NCBI GenBank assembly: GCA_934426255.1 | Contig: CAKRYD010000001.1 | Location: forward strand, 62,001 to 126,000 | Length of the DNA: 64,000 nt | Direction of reading: 5' to 3' | DNA from: an uncultured Bacteroidaceae bacterium | Lineage (GTDB): Bacteria > Bacteroidota > Bacteroidia > Bacteroidales > Bacteroidaceae | In this document: positions 38,343-49,020 of the stretch, piece by piece | How positions within the stretch are numbered: the first letter of the stretch is position 1 | How the letters are laid out: each line of letters opens with the position of its first letter | The notes under the pieces: model-generated | Told to the model about the DNA's origin: nothing | The model's input: the letters and a program-made list of their open reading frames with translations, nothing else | Databases searched by the model: none | Made by a program: the position numbers and the translations under genes

Positions 38343-38760
38343 GAAACGGGAATGTCTGTTGCTGTTATCCTTAATTCGGATGCTGTTTCACATTTTGCGG
38401 AAAAGGCGGAAGACAATAGATACGCCTTACTGCGCCCGGGCGTGATGTGTGCCAATAGCACCTGCTTATTCTGAACTACTTCTCGGACGAACCTGCTTTT
38501 TCTTGATAAAATGGAAGGGCGCAAAAGGAATTTTGCCAACCGTCAAAAAACAATTGCAAAAAGGATGCGGAATTCAACAAACATTTCCGCATTTTCAACG
38601 ACGAAACGCGAATAATGTCAGCCCCTCCGGCATTTTCGGCAAAATGCGCCGTGCGATGGTCCGGACTTACTGTATGCCGCGTGAATTGCGCTTTATTGCA
38701 AAAGCGGGAGCAAACACGGAGATTGTGTAAGGCCTGTTTCTTGCTTTAAGGAAAAACTTA
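38343..38760. other. Non-coding spacer with two hairpins
   Basis: No convincing gene. Hairpins ATGCGGAA/TTCCGCAT (38565-38592, followed by TTTTC) and GCATTTT-CGGC-AAAATGC (38630-38647) are present. The open frames here show no codon pattern or family match. Confidence 0.5.
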
Positions 38761-38768
38761 TATCTTTG
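38741..38768 (+). promoter_or_regulatory. Promoter of the leucine-rich repeat gene
   Basis: TTG at 38741-38743 and TATCTTTG at 38761-38768 with 17 bases between, 40 bases before the start codon. Confidence 0.65.
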
Positions 38769-38808
38769 CGACAGAATAATATACTAACCGATAAATACGA
38801 AAAGGACA

Positions 38809-40770
38809 ATGAAAAATTGCAAGTTAAAGGCAATGCTCCTAATGGCAGTATTGCTTGGCAACGTTCCTGCATTTGCGTACGGTTTATGGCTGAATGATGT
38901 GGAATACACTCTTTACGATTGGTCTGGAACAGCGCAAGTAAATGTTGCAAGCAAAGATATTAATACCATCGTCATCCCCGGAAAGATAACTTATAACGGA
39001 AAGGACTATACCGTTACGAGCATAGGAAGCCGTGCTTTCTATGGTTGCCGCGGCCTAATCTCCGTTACCATTCCCGGCTCTGTTACAAGCATAGAAGGCT
39101 ACGCTTTCGATGGTTGCACTAGCCTTGCCTCCATTGCTATTCCCAATTCTGTTATGGGCATAGGAAACTACGCTTTCTATGGTTGCCGAAGCCTTACCTC
39201 TGTTACCATTCCCAGCTCTGTTACGAGTATAGAAAAAGGTGCTTTCTATGGTTGCAGCAGCCTTGTCTCCGTTACGATACCCAATTCTGTTACAAGTATA
39301 GGGGACGACACTTTTAGTGGCTGTACCAGCCTTACCTCCGTCACCATCCCAAATTCCGTTACGAGCATAGGAAACTACGCTTTCAGTGGTTGCCGAAGCC
39401 TTACCTCTGTTACCATTCCCAGCTCTGTTACGAGTATAGAAAAAGGTGCTTTCGATGGTTGCACAAGTCTGGCCAGCGTTACCATCCCAAATTCCGTTAC
39501 GAGCATAGGAGAAAGAGCTTTCCAGTGTTGCTATAGTTTAGCCTTCATTGACATTCCCAACTCCGTTACAGGCATAGGGGACTACGCTTTCTCTGCATGC
39601 AAAAACCTTGCCTCCATTGTAATCCCGAATTCCGTTATGAGCATAGAAGGCTACGCTTTCGATGGTTGCACCAGCCTTGCCTCCATTGACATTCCCAACT
39701 CCGTTACAACCATAGAATGCAATACTTTCAGTGGCTGCAGCAGCTTGACCTCCGTTGCCATCCCGAATTCCGTTACAGGCATAGGGGACTACGCTTTCGA
39801 TGGTTGCAGTAGTCTTACCTCCGTTACCATTCCCGGCTCCGTTACGAGTATAGGAAGAGGTGCTTTCATAGGTTGCACAAGACTTCTCGCATACCAGTAT
39901 AAAGCAGATGGAACAGCCACTCTACTCTGTCTGGGGGATAAGACTGCTGAAATTTTCGGCAAAGAAACGTATACTATTCCCGAAAAAATAACATATGAGG
40001 AAAAAGAATATGTAGTCACACGTATAGGGAGCCATGCTTTCAGTAGTTGTAGCCTAACCTCTATTACGATACCCAACTCCGTTACAAGCATAGAAGGCTA
40101 CGCTTTCGATGGTTGCACTAGCCTTGCCTCCATTGCTATTCCCAATTCCGTTACAACCATAGAAAACAATACTTTTAGTGGCTGCAGCAGCCTGACCCAT
40201 GTCACCATTCCCAACTCCGTCACAAGCATATGGGGCTACGCTTTCGAAGGTTGCAGCAGCCTGACCTCCGTCACCATTCCCAATTCCGTCACAAGCATAG
40301 GAAGCTGCATTTTCAGGTGGTGTACCAGCTTGACATCCATTACAATCCCCAACTCTATTAAGAGCATAGAGAATGGATCCTTTATGGGTTGCAGCAGTCT
40401 GGTCTCCGTTACCATTCCCAGCTCTGTTACGAACTTGGGGGAAAGTGCTTTTCGTGACTGCAAAAGCCTCAAAAAAATGATAATCATGGCCGTAACACCG
40501 CCTAAAATCGATAGGTGTGTTTTTGACGGTGTCAACAAGTGCGAGTGTACACTTTACGTTCCGGAAGAGAGCATCAATGTCTACAAGTCTGTCCCACAGT
40601 GGAAAGATTTCTTTAACATCGAGACGAGCATAATGGGTACACTAAAATCTGTTTCAGCCACAGAGGGGGAGCGCTACACCATAGACGGCACGCGCATTGC
40701 ATCACCGCAGAAAGGCATCAACATCATCAGAAATGAGCGAGGTACAGTGAAGAAAGTGCTCGTGAAATAA
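38809..40770 (+). CDS. BspA-like leucine-rich repeat surface protein (LRR_5)
   Basis: 653 residues. A signal peptide (about 1-23) is followed by a short beta domain and about 18 copies of a 23-residue repeat of the type SLTSVTIPNSVTSIGxxAF-GC. The copies form one block of twelve and one of six, split by an irregular insert (YQYKADGTATLLCLGDKTAE). After the repeats come TPPKIDRCVFDGV and a C-terminal tail (YTIDGTRIASPQKGINI) like the end segments of Prevotella secreted proteins. BspA-type proteins bind host matrix or other bacteria in some species. Surface location is inferred. Several repeat units are identical at DNA level. Confidence 0.92.
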   Translation: MKNCKLKAMLLMAVLLGNVPAFAYGLWLNDVEYTLYDWSGTAQVNVASKDINTIVIPGKITYNGKDYTVTSIGSRAFYGCRGLISVTIPGSVTSIEGYAFDGCTSLASIAIPNSVMGIGNYAFYGCRSLTSVTIPSSVTSIEKGAFYGCSSLVSVTIPNSVTSIGDDTFSGCTSLTSVTIPNSVTSIGNYAFSGCRSLTSVTIPSSVTSIEKGAFDGCTSLASVTIPNSVTSIGERAFQCCYSLAFIDIPNSVTGIGDYAFSACKNLASIVIPNSVMSIEGYAFDGCTSLASIDIPNSVTTIECNTFSGCSSLTSVAIPNSVTGIGDYAFDGCSSLTSVTIPGSVTSIGRGAFIGCTRLLAYQYKADGTATLLCLGDKTAEIFGKETYTIPEKITYEEKEYVVTRIGSHAFSSCSLTSITIPNSVTSIEGYAFDGCTSLASIAIPNSVTTIENNTFSGCSSLTHVTIPNSVTSIWGYAFEGCSSLTSVTIPNSVTSIGSCIFRWCTSLTSITIPNSIKSIENGSFMGCSSLVSVTIPSSVTNLGESAFRDCKSLKKMIIMAVTPPKIDRCVFDGVNKCECTLYVPEESINVYKSVPQWKDFFNIETSIMGTLKSVSATEGERYTIDGTRIASPQKGINIIRNERGTVKKVLVK

Positions 40771-40822
40771 AGGTTTGCTGAAGCAAATGTAGTTTGACGG
40801 ACTTATCTTGAGAAGGTGAACT

Positions 40823-40864
40823 AAAATCGGCCACGGGCTTCTCTATGAGCCGATGGCCGATTTT
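40823..40864. terminator. Bidirectional terminator between the LRR gene and mutB
   Basis: 11-bp perfect arms AAAATCGGCCA and TGGCCGATTTT around a 20-base loop, with A and T runs at the ends so it can work on both strands. It lies between two convergent genes. Confidence 0.85.
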
Positions 40865-40885
40865 GACTTATGACGGGGCGTTGTT

Positions 40886-43048
40886 TTACTTTTCGCCTAA
40901 GATATGCATGATTTCAATGGCAGAGCGCATGACGTTTGAGCCGGGGCCGAAAATGGCGGCGACGCCTGCCTTATAGAGGAAGTCGTAGTCGTTGACGGGA
41001 ATCACGCCTCCGGCAATGACGGCTATGTCGTCGCGTCCCAGTTTTTTCAATTCGGCGATGACTGCCGGAATCAATGTTTTGTGGCCGGCGGCAAGTGAGC
41101 TTACACCCAGTACATGCACGTCGTTTTCAACGGCTTCGCGAGCCGCTTCGGCCGGAGTCTGGAAGAGGGGACCCATGTCTACATCGAAACCGCAGTCGGC
41201 ATAGCCCGTAGCTACAACTTTGGCTCCGCGGTCGTGTCCGTCCTGCCCCATCTTGGCTATCATGATGCGGGGACGACGTCCTTCTTTTTTCGCGAATTGT
41301 TCTGTGAGGCGGCAGGCTTCCTGATAGTCTGCATCGCCTTTTGTCTCGGATGAATACACGTTGCTGATTGTTTTGATGACGGCTTTATACCGGCCTACGA
41401 CTTTTTCGCAGGCATACGAAATTTCTCCCAATGTGGCACGTACCTGAGCGGCCTTTACCGCGAGGTCGAGCAGATTGTCTTTGCTCTTTTTGCCGTCGGC
41501 AAACTCCTGTACGCAGTTTGTAATGGCATCCAAAGCACGCTTAACGGCTTCATTGTCGCGCTCGGCACGCAGTTTGGCAAGTCCTTCAATCTGCTGTTTG
41601 CGCACAGCGGTATTGTCAACTTCAAGAATGTCGATGGGGTCTTCGTGATCCAACCGATACTTGTTGACCCCTACGATGACTTGCTGCCCTGTATCGATGC
41701 GAGCCTGGGTGCGGGCTGATGCTTCTTCAATGCGCATCTTGGGAACGCCGGTCTCGATGGCTTTGGCCATGCCTCCCAGCGATTCGATTTCCTGAATATG
41801 CTCCCATGCTTTTCGTGCTATCTCGTCGGTTAGCTTTTCAACGTAGTATGAACCGGCCCATGGGTCGATTTCCTTGCATACTTGTGTTTCGTTTTGGATG
41901 TATATCTGCGTGTTGCGGGCGATACGTGCCGAAAAATCGGTGGGCAATGCTATGGCTTCGTCCAATGAATTGGTGTGCAGGGATTGTGTGTGTCCCAATA
42001 CGGCGGCCATTGCTTCTACGCAGGTGCGCCCTACATTATTAAACGGATCTTGCTCTGTAAGCGACCATCCCGATGTCTGTGAGTGGGTGCGTAGCATCAT
42101 GGATTTCGGATTCTTGGCTCCGAAGCTCTTTGTGATCTTTGCCCACAGCATGCGTGCGGCACGCATTTTGGCAATTTCCATGAAGTGGTTCACTCCAATG
42201 GCCCAGAAGAAACTGAGACGTGGGGCGAAGGCGTCGATATCGATGCCGGCATTGATGCCTGTACGCAAATAGTCCATACCATCGGCCAGGGTGTAGGCCA
42301 ATTCAATGTCGGCTGTGGCACCTGCTTCCTGCATATGGTAACCTGAAATGGAGATGGAATTGAACTTCGGCATCTTCTGTGATGTGAATTCGAAGATGTC
42401 GGCAATTATCTTCATCGAAAAGGCTGGGGGATAGATGTAGGTGTTGCGCACCATGAATTCTTTCAAGATGTCGTTTTGGATGGTTCCTGCCATAACATCA
42501 AGCGATGCTCCTTGTTCCAAACCTGCAACTATGTAGAATGCCATAATCGGGAGCACTGCACCGTTCATGGTCATGGAGACGGACATGTCTTTTAGTGGAA
42601 TTCCCGAGAAAAGCACTTTCATGTTTTCAACGGAGCAGATGGAAACACCTGCTTTTCCCACATCGCCGATTACCCGTTCATTGTCGGGGTCGTAGCCGCG
42701 ATGCGTTGGCAAGTCGAATGCAACTGAGAGGCCTTTCTGTCCGCTGGCAAGATTGCGGCGATAAAAGGCATTGCTCTCTTCGGCCGTAGAAAAACCTGCA
42801 TATTGGCGTATGGTCCACGGGCGGAACGGATACATCATTGAATAGGGGCCGCGAAGGAATGGAGGGAGACCTGCCACATAGTCCAGGTGCTCCATGTTTT
42901 CCATGTCTTCGCGCGTATAAACCGGCTGGATGTCGATTTGTTCGGGCGTTCGCCAATCAGCAGTTATGTGCTGTTCTTTTTGCCACTGTTTTCCGTTTTC
43001 CTGAGCCGGAACGGAATTGATATCTATGTTTTCAAAATTCTTTCTCAT
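40886..43048 (-). CDS. mutB: Methylmalonyl-CoA mutase large (alpha) subunit
   Basis: 720 residues. The TIM barrel binds CoA ester ([39 protein letters not shown]), and the C-terminal domain binds adenosylcobalamin through the base-off motif DGHDRG near residue 603 ([13 protein letters not shown]), with [10 protein letters not shown] and VIAGGVIP. It interconverts succinyl-CoA and methylmalonyl-CoA in the succinate-to-propionate route typical of Bacteroidales. Its ATG overlaps the mutA stop by one base (TGATG), so translation is coupled. No epimerase, decarboxylase or MeaB chaperone gene is in the window. Confidence 0.98.
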   Translation of the reverse strand: MRKNFENIDINSVPAQENGKQWQKEQHITADWRTPEQIDIQPVYTREDMENMEHLDYVAGLPPFLRGPYSMMYPFRPWTIRQYAGFSTAEESNAFYRRNLASGQKGLSVAFDLPTHRGYDPDNERVIGDVGKAGVSICSVENMKVLFSGIPLKDMSVSMTMNGAVLPIMAFYIVAGLEQGASLDVMAGTIQNDILKEFMVRNTYIYPPAFSMKIIADIFEFTSQKMPKFNSISISGYHMQEAGATADIELAYTLADGMDYLRTGINAGIDIDAFAPRLSFFWAIGVNHFMEIAKMRAARMLWAKITKSFGAKNPKSMMLRTHSQTSGWSLTEQDPFNNVGRTCVEAMAAVLGHTQSLHTNSLDEAIALPTDFSARIARNTQIYIQNETQVCKEIDPWAGSYYVEKLTDEIARKAWEHIQEIESLGGMAKAIETGVPKMRIEEASARTQARIDTGQQVIVGVNKYRLDHEDPIDILEVDNTAVRKQQIEGLAKLRAERDNEAVKRALDAITNCVQEFADGKKSKDNLLDLAVKAAQVRATLGEISYACEKVVGRYKAVIKTISNVYSSETKGDADYQEACRLTEQFAKKEGRRPRIMIAKMGQDGHDRGAKVVATGYADCGFDVDMGPLFQTPAEAAREAVENDVHVLGVSSLAAGHKTLIPAVIAELKKLGRDDIAVIAGGVIPVNDYDFLYKAGVAAIFGPGSNVMRSAIEIMHILGEK

Positions 43049-44898
43049 CAGATTCCCAATTTAGCATTTAACTCTTTTAGCGTTTCCAGCTGGTTTACAC
43101 GAACATGAATGAAGTGCTCGATGCCGGCGGCTTTCAAGTCTTCCGCGCATGCAGGAGCACCTGCAACAACAAATATGGCTCTTCCACCAAGGGCGTTAAA
43201 GGCTGGAATGGCGAGTTCGGAATACTCATCATCGCTAGAACATAATACAACAATATCGGCTGCTGCTTTCATGGCGGCTTCGATGCCTTCTTCTACCGTC
43301 TTGAACCCCAGATTGTCGATAACCTTATAGCCGGCCGAAGCCAGGAAATTGCAGCTGAATTGGGCGCGAGCCTGCCGCCATTTTAAATCGCCGATGGTCA
43401 ACATGAAGGCGATTGGACGCTTGGCCGCTTTTTCTGTCTGCAAGCGCAATTGTTCAAATTCACTTGAGAGGCGGGTCGTGTTGAGTTTTGGAATGGTCGT
43501 TTCTCCTTCATTTTTGCAACAGTGGCAACAGCTTGTCGGTGTTTTACCTTCGCTGGTTTCATTGAAATTGGGGAATTGATTGCTTCCCAATATGAATTCG
43601 CGTCTTTGTGCCGCTTTCTTATGGCGGTCGTCATTGGTGCTGTTGACCGATGCCTGAACACTTCCGTTCTTGACTGCGGTCAGGAAACCGCCTTCTTTTT
43701 CTATGGCAAGGAATAGTTTCCAAGCTTCACCGGCTAATGAACGGGTCAGCTCTTCTATATAATAGGAACCTGCTGCTACGTCTACTATCTTGCTGAAATG
43801 ATTTTCTTCCTTCAGCATCAGCTGTTGGTTGCGCGCCAAACGTTCGCTAAAATCTGTCGGTTTTTCATAAGGCGTGTCGAATGGGGTTACTACCATAGAC
43901 TCGACACCGGCAAGGGCTGAGCTCATAGCTTCTGTCTGGGTGCGGAGCAGATTGACGTAGCTATCATAGAGGGTCTTGTTATATTCTGACGTGGTTGCCA
44001 TAATATAGGTGTAGCATTCTTCTTCGGGTACGCCATATTCTTTTACAATTTTGGCCCATAGCATGCGAAATGCACGGAATTTGGCTATTTCCATGAAGTA
44101 GTTGCCACCTACGCCCATGCTGAACCTGATGCGGCGTGCTGCTTCTTGGGGTGCAATGCCTGCGTCTATCATAAGGTTCAGGTATTCATTGCCCCATGCC
44201 AAGGCATAACCGCTTTCCTGGTAGCAGAAAGCACCTGCATTCTGTAGAAGCAAAGAATCAACTGTGAAGCATGTGATGTGGGGATAATCCTTAATTTCAT
44301 CAACTATGCCTTTGGCTGTTTCCAGGCATTTTGCAAGGTCTTTTCCTTTTTGGAGCATCTTTCCGATTGGGTCGAATTCTATGCTACCGCAAACTTTCCC
44401 TTTATCGGCACCCTTTCGGTCGAACCATGCAACAACTTCCTTAGCCAATTGTTGGGCAGCACAGGGACATGTCGAGAAGTTAAGCTCGACTGCCTCTGGG
44501 GCAACACCTTTCAGAAGCGTATCCATAAAATCTGCACTGATGCAGTCACCAGGAATCTGAAGTCCCAATGAATCAATGCCGCGATTAAGGATGTCCAAAA
44601 TCTTGGTGTTTGCATCCGTTGCATTGCTGCAATCTACGTTTTGACGTACGAACCAATTGTTGTCATCGGTCTTGTTGCCACGGACAAAAGGGTATTTTCC
44701 TGGCAATGCATTCATTGAGGGAAATTTCTCCACATCTTCCCTCATGTAAAAAGGCTGGACTTGAAAACCTTCGTTAGTCCGCCAAACCAACTTTTTGTTG
44801 AAATCCGCTCCTTTAAGGTCTACCGTAATTTTATCCATCCATTCTTGATGGCTCACCGGTGCGAATTCAGCGAAAAGTCTTTCTCTTTTCTTTTCCAT
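43048..44898 (-). CDS. mutA: Methylmalonyl-CoA mutase small (beta) subunit
   Basis: 616 residues, homologous to MutB in layout ([55 protein letters not shown]) but without the DxHxxG cobalamin motif, as expected for the structural subunit. Between the barrel and the C-terminal domain is a Cys-rich segment ([13 protein letters not shown], near residue 470). It pairs with MutB. It starts the two-gene operon. Confidence 0.97.
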   Translation of the reverse strand: MEKKRERLFAEFAPVSHQEWMDKITVDLKGADFNKKLVWRTNEGFQVQPFYMREDVEKFPSMNALPGKYPFVRGNKTDDNNWFVRQNVDCSNATDANTKILDILNRGIDSLGLQIPGDCISADFMDTLLKGVAPEAVELNFSTCPCAAQQLAKEVVAWFDRKGADKGKVCGSIEFDPIGKMLQKGKDLAKCLETAKGIVDEIKDYPHITCFTVDSLLLQNAGAFCYQESGYALAWGNEYLNLMIDAGIAPQEAARRIRFSMGVGGNYFMEIAKFRAFRMLWAKIVKEYGVPEEECYTYIMATTSEYNKTLYDSYVNLLRTQTEAMSSALAGVESMVVTPFDTPYEKPTDFSERLARNQQLMLKEENHFSKIVDVAAGSYYIEELTRSLAGEAWKLFLAIEKEGGFLTAVKNGSVQASVNSTNDDRHKKAAQRREFILGSNQFPNFNETSEGKTPTSCCHCCKNEGETTIPKLNTTRLSSEFEQLRLQTEKAAKRPIAFMLTIGDLKWRQARAQFSCNFLASAGYKVIDNLGFKTVEEGIEAAMKAAADIVVLCSSDDEYSELAIPAFNALGGRAIFVVAGAPACAEDLKAAGIEHFIHVRVNQLETLKELNAKLGI

Positions 44899-44935
44899 TT
44901 ATCTTTGTTTTAGAGCAATTCTTGATTATTACGCC

Positions 44936-44943
44936 CAAAATTA
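44936..44943 (-). promoter_or_regulatory. -7 box of mutA-mutB
   Basis: Minus strand TAATTTTG, a perfect TAnnTTTG box 38 bases before the mutA start. Confidence 0.55.
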
Positions 44944-45028
44944 CCGAATATTTTCCGGAAACGTATGCTCTTAATTTTTTTTATAACGATAAGGTGCCAG
45001 AATGCCTGTTTTCTTATTATGAGAGCCG

Positions 45029-47110
45029 CTATTTCTGCTGCTTTTTGTCTTCGGAGGTGGTTGCGCTATTTTGTGTTGCTTTTTGTTCTCGTTTTGGTTC
45101 TTTTTCGGGAGCTCTTTTCAATACGGCTTCTGGCTTTAAATTGCCTTGTTCGTCGAACATGCCGTATGTTGTACGTATTACAGAGAATTCCGTACGCCTG
45201 TTTAATGCATTGCAGGTATCCTGTTGTTCGGGCTTTAAACGTTTTATGAATGCTTCGGTAAGTGTGTCGCCGGCATGGAGAAAAGGATATTTTTCGGCAA
45301 ATTTCTTTGTAATCACTTTGGGACGGCTTTCTCCGTAGCCTCGTGCAAGAACCCGTTTGGGGGATATGCCATGTGAAGTCAGATATCTTACAACGGATTC
45401 TGCGCGGTGCTGCGACAAACGTTCATTGTAGGCATCAGATCCGCGGTAGTCGCAGTGCGAACTCAATTCGATGACAATCGACGGATTTTCCTTGAGTAAG
45501 GTCGTAAGCTTGTCAAGCGCGGGGATGGATTGTGGCAGAAAATCCGGTTTGTTGAATTCATAAAAGACATTACGCACAAGTACCGGAATTGATACTGAGG
45601 GCAAAGGAAATTGTAACGTAGTGTCTATTGAACCGATATCAGGGGGCAGATAGAGTGAATTGCGATAATTCATATATCCTTCACACGTTGCCAGATAAAG
45701 ATAATGTACACCGGTTTTGACAGTTTCACTGAATGATCCGTCAAGCTTGACACTGACTTTTTTATTTGTTCCATCGTCGCCAATAATGTAGACCTGTGCG
45801 TTGGGAAGTTCGTAGCCATCTTGTTCATAGACCCATCCCGTTACGGTTTGTAGGATTTCAGGATATTCAAAAGTGTAGATTTTATCCCAGCCGCGACGGT
45901 TTGTCCGGTTGCTGCAGAAATAGCCTCGGTTATGCAGCCCGTCGAAGGTCATGCCAAAATCATCGCCATGTGAGTTGATGGGATAGGGAAGATGTGTCAC
46001 GTTCCAAGTCTTGGCGACAGAATCATAATGTGCTGAATAAATGTCGAGGCCTCCCATACCAACTTTTCCGTCGGAAGAATAGTAAAGGTCTCCGTTAGGC
46101 CGGAATGTCGGGAACCGTTCATTCCCCTTTGTGTTAACCGGCTCACCGAGATTTTCAACGGCACCGAATCCGTGCCCGGTCAGAGCCACGCGCCAGATGT
46201 CGGTTCCGCCGATGCTTCCCGGCATGTCTGACACGAAATACAGATATCTGCCATCGGGAGAAACTGCGGGATGGGCATAATTCGACAGTGTGTCTTTTGA
46301 CAATTGGCAGAGTGTAGCTTGTCCCCAAGTTGCGTCTGTTCGTGTCGACTGATAGATTTCGGCCATTCGCGGATAGCGTGCATCCCAGCGGCAACGTGTG
46401 AAATACATGGTTTTGCCGTCGGGCGACAATGCGCAAGCTCCTTCATCGTAGGCCGTGTTGACGCCTCCTTCAACGGGTACAGGGCGTTTCCATTTCCCTT
46501 TTTCATCCTTTTCGGCCATAAAGATGTCACCGCTTTTCATTCCGGTCACTCCGTTTGCATCATCGCCTGTAGATTCTTTGCGTGTTGACGAAAAATAGAT
46601 TCGGTCATCGGCAAGTACAGGGCTGAAATCGTCATAGCGGGCATTGAAAAAGCGATCTTCACGTACGGTGTATTGTGATCCTTTTTCACGTAAGACGGGT
46701 GCTGCCGCACATGATTGAAGTCCTAAAAGTGTGGCGGGGTCGCCAGGATGGGATTCGAGATAAAGTTGATAATTCTTGGCTGCAGATTTGTAGTCGCGCG
46801 AAGCTCTTTCAAGTTCTCCGATATAAAAATAGGTCAAGGTGTCCGTATATTTATAACGTGCGGCATTTCGATATGCGGCTAAAGCTTTCGAAATGTAGTT
46901 GAGCTTCCTGTTGCTTTCTCCTACCTTATAAGCTATTTTCCCGCGTTCGTCTCGTTTTTGTGATGATGTTTTGGAATAGGCTTTTGCGTATTCCAACGAA
47001 GCTTCATAGTATTCGCCTATGGCATAGTACTGATCGCCTTTTTTCAGGTGCTTGTCTGCACCGCAGGCTGTCAGTAGCAATAACAATATGTAGGCAAGAC
47101 TATGCTTCAT
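45029..47110 (-). CDS. OmpA-family lipoprotein with TPR and PD40 repeats (PorE-like)
   Basis: 693 residues. A lipoprotein signal ends in LLLTACGA (Cys16). TPR-like helices (about 20-120; DQYYAIGEYYEASLEYAKAY) are followed by PD40/WD40-like propeller repeats (about 150-400; DEGACALSPDGKTMYFTRCR, AHPAVSPDGRYLYFVSD, RFPTFRPNGDLYYSSDGK). A CarboxypepD-like domain (VTGWVYEQDGYELPNAQVYI) and a C-terminal OmpA peptidoglycan-binding domain (ELSSHCDYRGSDAYNERLSQ, then RVLARGYGES) complete it. This order matches PorE, a type IX secretion component of Porphyromonas, and related proteins; the PorE role is inferred. Confidence 0.88.
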   Translation of the reverse strand: MKHSLAYILLLLLTACGADKHLKKGDQYYAIGEYYEASLEYAKAYSKTSSQKRDERGKIAYKVGESNRKLNYISKALAAYRNAARYKYTDTLTYFYIGELERASRDYKSAAKNYQLYLESHPGDPATLLGLQSCAAAPVLREKGSQYTVREDRFFNARYDDFSPVLADDRIYFSSTRKESTGDDANGVTGMKSGDIFMAEKDEKGKWKRPVPVEGGVNTAYDEGACALSPDGKTMYFTRCRWDARYPRMAEIYQSTRTDATWGQATLCQLSKDTLSNYAHPAVSPDGRYLYFVSDMPGSIGGTDIWRVALTGHGFGAVENLGEPVNTKGNERFPTFRPNGDLYYSSDGKVGMGGLDIYSAHYDSVAKTWNVTHLPYPINSHGDDFGMTFDGLHNRGYFCSNRTNRRGWDKIYTFEYPEILQTVTGWVYEQDGYELPNAQVYIIGDDGTNKKVSVKLDGSFSETVKTGVHYLYLATCEGYMNYRNSLYLPPDIGSIDTTLQFPLPSVSIPVLVRNVFYEFNKPDFLPQSIPALDKLTTLLKENPSIVIELSSHCDYRGSDAYNERLSQHRAESVVRYLTSHGISPKRVLARGYGESRPKVITKKFAEKYPFLHAGDTLTEAFIKRLKPEQQDTCNALNRRTEFSVIRTTYGMFDEQGNLKPEAVLKRAPEKEPKREQKATQNSATTSEDKKQQK

Positions 47111-47135
47111 CTTATTATTGAAAACATGGAATGGT

Positions 47136-47143
47136 CAAATTTA
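47136..47143 (-). promoter_or_regulatory. -7 box of the OmpA lipoprotein gene
   Basis: Minus strand TAAATTTG, a perfect box 26 bases before the start codon. Confidence 0.5.
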
Positions 47144-47162
47144 TTGTGTCTGCCATGGGCTT

Positions 47163-49016
47163 TTATGACTTTGTTCCGGTCTTTTGTATGACATCCTGAA
47201 CTGCTGCAACGTGCCGGTTGGAATTGTCGCGTAGCACTTGGGCAACGAGTTCTATGAGCATATCTTTGAGCTCTTTTACAAATGCTTTTGAATCATAGAG
47301 GTGATGCTCGATGTCGCGTAGCTTCTTTTCCCAAATACCCGTCAGTTCGGCACTTTTTAGTAGCTCTTCGTGTATAATGTCAATAAGCTGGCAACCGGTT
47401 TGCGTTGCTATCAGGTTCTTACGGCTCTTGGTAATGTAGTGGCGTTTGAAGAGTGTTTCTATGATGGCAGCTCTTGTGGAAGGCCTACCTATGCCGTTTT
47501 CTTTCATAGCCTCCCGCAATGTTTCATCTTCAACGGTTTTGCCGGCGGTTTCCATGGCTCGTAGAAGTGTTGCTTCGGTATAGGGCTTGGGTGGGGTGGT
47601 CATTTTCTTTGAAAGGCTTGGGACATGGTCTCCTGTTTCGCCTTCTTTAAAATCAGGCAGCAGGTGCTCTTCGTCTTTCTCATTTTTTTCTTCATTGCTT
47701 TCTTCGGAGTCGTTGGTTTTGTCGTCGGCATATACTGCGCGCCATCCTGCAGATACGATGTGCTTTCCCGTAGTCTTGAAGCTGATGCCGCCTGTATTTC
47801 CGATGACTGTGGTAGTCGTAAAAAGACAGTCCGGATAGAAAGCACTGATAAAGCGACGGGCCACAAGGTCAAACACACGTTTTTCTGCATCACTCAAGTT
47901 GGGTTGCAAAACTCCTGTTGGTATGATGGCATGATGGTCTGTTACTTTCTTTGAGTCGAATACTTTTTTGCTTTTCAGAAGCTTTTTGCCGCGCAGCGGT
48001 TGCAACAGATGCTGATAAGGCGTGAGATGGTTCAATATGGCAGGGCACTTAGGATAGATGTCATCGCTCAGATACGTCGTGTCAACGCGCGGATATGTAG
48101 TTACTTTCTTTTCGTAGAGGCTTTGGATAAGTCCCAGGGTCAAATCTGCCGAATATCCATATTTGCGATTGCATTCCACTTGAAGCGATGTCAGGTCAAA
48201 GAGGCGTGGTGGAGACTCTCGTCCGTTTTTGTCGTTTACACTTTCTATTTCGAATGGCTGTCCTTCTATTTTGAGCAATGCTTCGCGAGCTTTTTCCTGG
48301 TCTGTGAAGCGTCCTTTGGAGGCTGTGAAAAGCACATTGCGGTAATTGGTTGATAGAACCCAATATGGTTCCGGTATGAATGTCTCTATTTCGCGTTGGC
48401 GTTTTACGATAAGAGCCAACGTGGGAGTCTGTACGCGGCCGATGGATAATGGCGGGGCTTGTCTTCCCCTGTGTCCGTATTTCAAGGTATAGAGCCGGGT
48501 GGCATTCATGCCCAAAAGCCAATCGCCTATTGCCCGGCAAAGTCCGGCTTCGTAAAGGGAGTCGTATTCACTTTGGGCTTTCAGATTCTTAAAGCCTTCC
48601 CTGATGCTTTCTTCGGTTAGTGATGAAATCCACAGGCGGTCTACTGGGCAATGCACTCCGACTTTCTGCATCACCCATCGTTGTATCAATTCGCCTTCCT
48701 GGCCGGCATCTCCGCAATTGATGATGCGTGCAGCGCTTTTCATAAGGGTCTCTATGATGCCGAACTGCTTCTCGATACCCTTGTCGTGTTTTAAACGAAT
48801 GCCAAAAGGACTGGGTATCATTGGCAGGGCACTGAGGCTCCAGGTTTTCCATACCGGAGTGTAGTCTTCAGGATATTTCAACTCGCATAGATGGCCAAAA
48901 GTCCAAGTCACCTGATAGCCGTTGCCCTCCATATAGCCATTGTGGGGCTCATTGGCTCCTAATATATGAGCAATGTCCTTGGCTACGCTTGGTTTCTCAG
49001 CAATGCAGACAATCAT
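47163..49016 (-). CDS. topB: DNA topoisomerase III
   Basis: 617 residues. The Toprim domain (MIVCIAEKPSVAKDIAHILG, then INCGDAGQEGELIQRWV with its acidic residues) and the type IA core are present. The catalytic tyrosine lies in KKVTTYPRVDTTYLS, and IGRVQTPTLALI and GIGRPSTRAAIIETL are further signatures. It has no C-terminal zinc fingers. Type IA enzymes relax and decatenate DNA through single-strand passage. It follows the ABC ATPase gene by only 4 bases. Conjugative elements often carry TopB, but no mobilisation genes are near, so it is probably chromosomal. Confidence 0.93.
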   Translation of the reverse strand: MIVCIAEKPSVAKDIAHILGANEPHNGYMEGNGYQVTWTFGHLCELKYPEDYTPVWKTWSLSALPMIPSPFGIRLKHDKGIEKQFGIIETLMKSAARIINCGDAGQEGELIQRWVMQKVGVHCPVDRLWISSLTEESIREGFKNLKAQSEYDSLYEAGLCRAIGDWLLGMNATRLYTLKYGHRGRQAPPLSIGRVQTPTLALIVKRQREIETFIPEPYWVLSTNYRNVLFTASKGRFTDQEKAREALLKIEGQPFEIESVNDKNGRESPPRLFDLTSLQVECNRKYGYSADLTLGLIQSLYEKKVTTYPRVDTTYLSDDIYPKCPAILNHLTPYQHLLQPLRGKKLLKSKKVFDSKKVTDHHAIIPTGVLQPNLSDAEKRVFDLVARRFISAFYPDCLFTTTTVIGNTGGISFKTTGKHIVSAGWRAVYADDKTNDSEESNEEKNEKDEEHLLPDFKEGETGDHVPSLSKKMTTPPKPYTEATLLRAMETAGKTVEDETLREAMKENGIGRPSTRAAIIETLFKRHYITKSRKNLIATQTGCQLIDIIHEELLKSAELTGIWEKKLRDIEHHLYDSKAFVKELKDMLIELVAQVLRDNSNRHVAAVQDVIQKTGTKS

Positions 49017-49020
49017 GGGC

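Noticed and set aside
38809..40770. CRISPR or tandem non-coding repeat
   Set aside because: The period of 69 bases is in frame and encodes a 23-residue leucine-rich repeat.
47163..49016. TopB as a sign of an integrative conjugative element
   Set aside because: No relaxase, tra genes, integrase of that type or attachment repeats are near.
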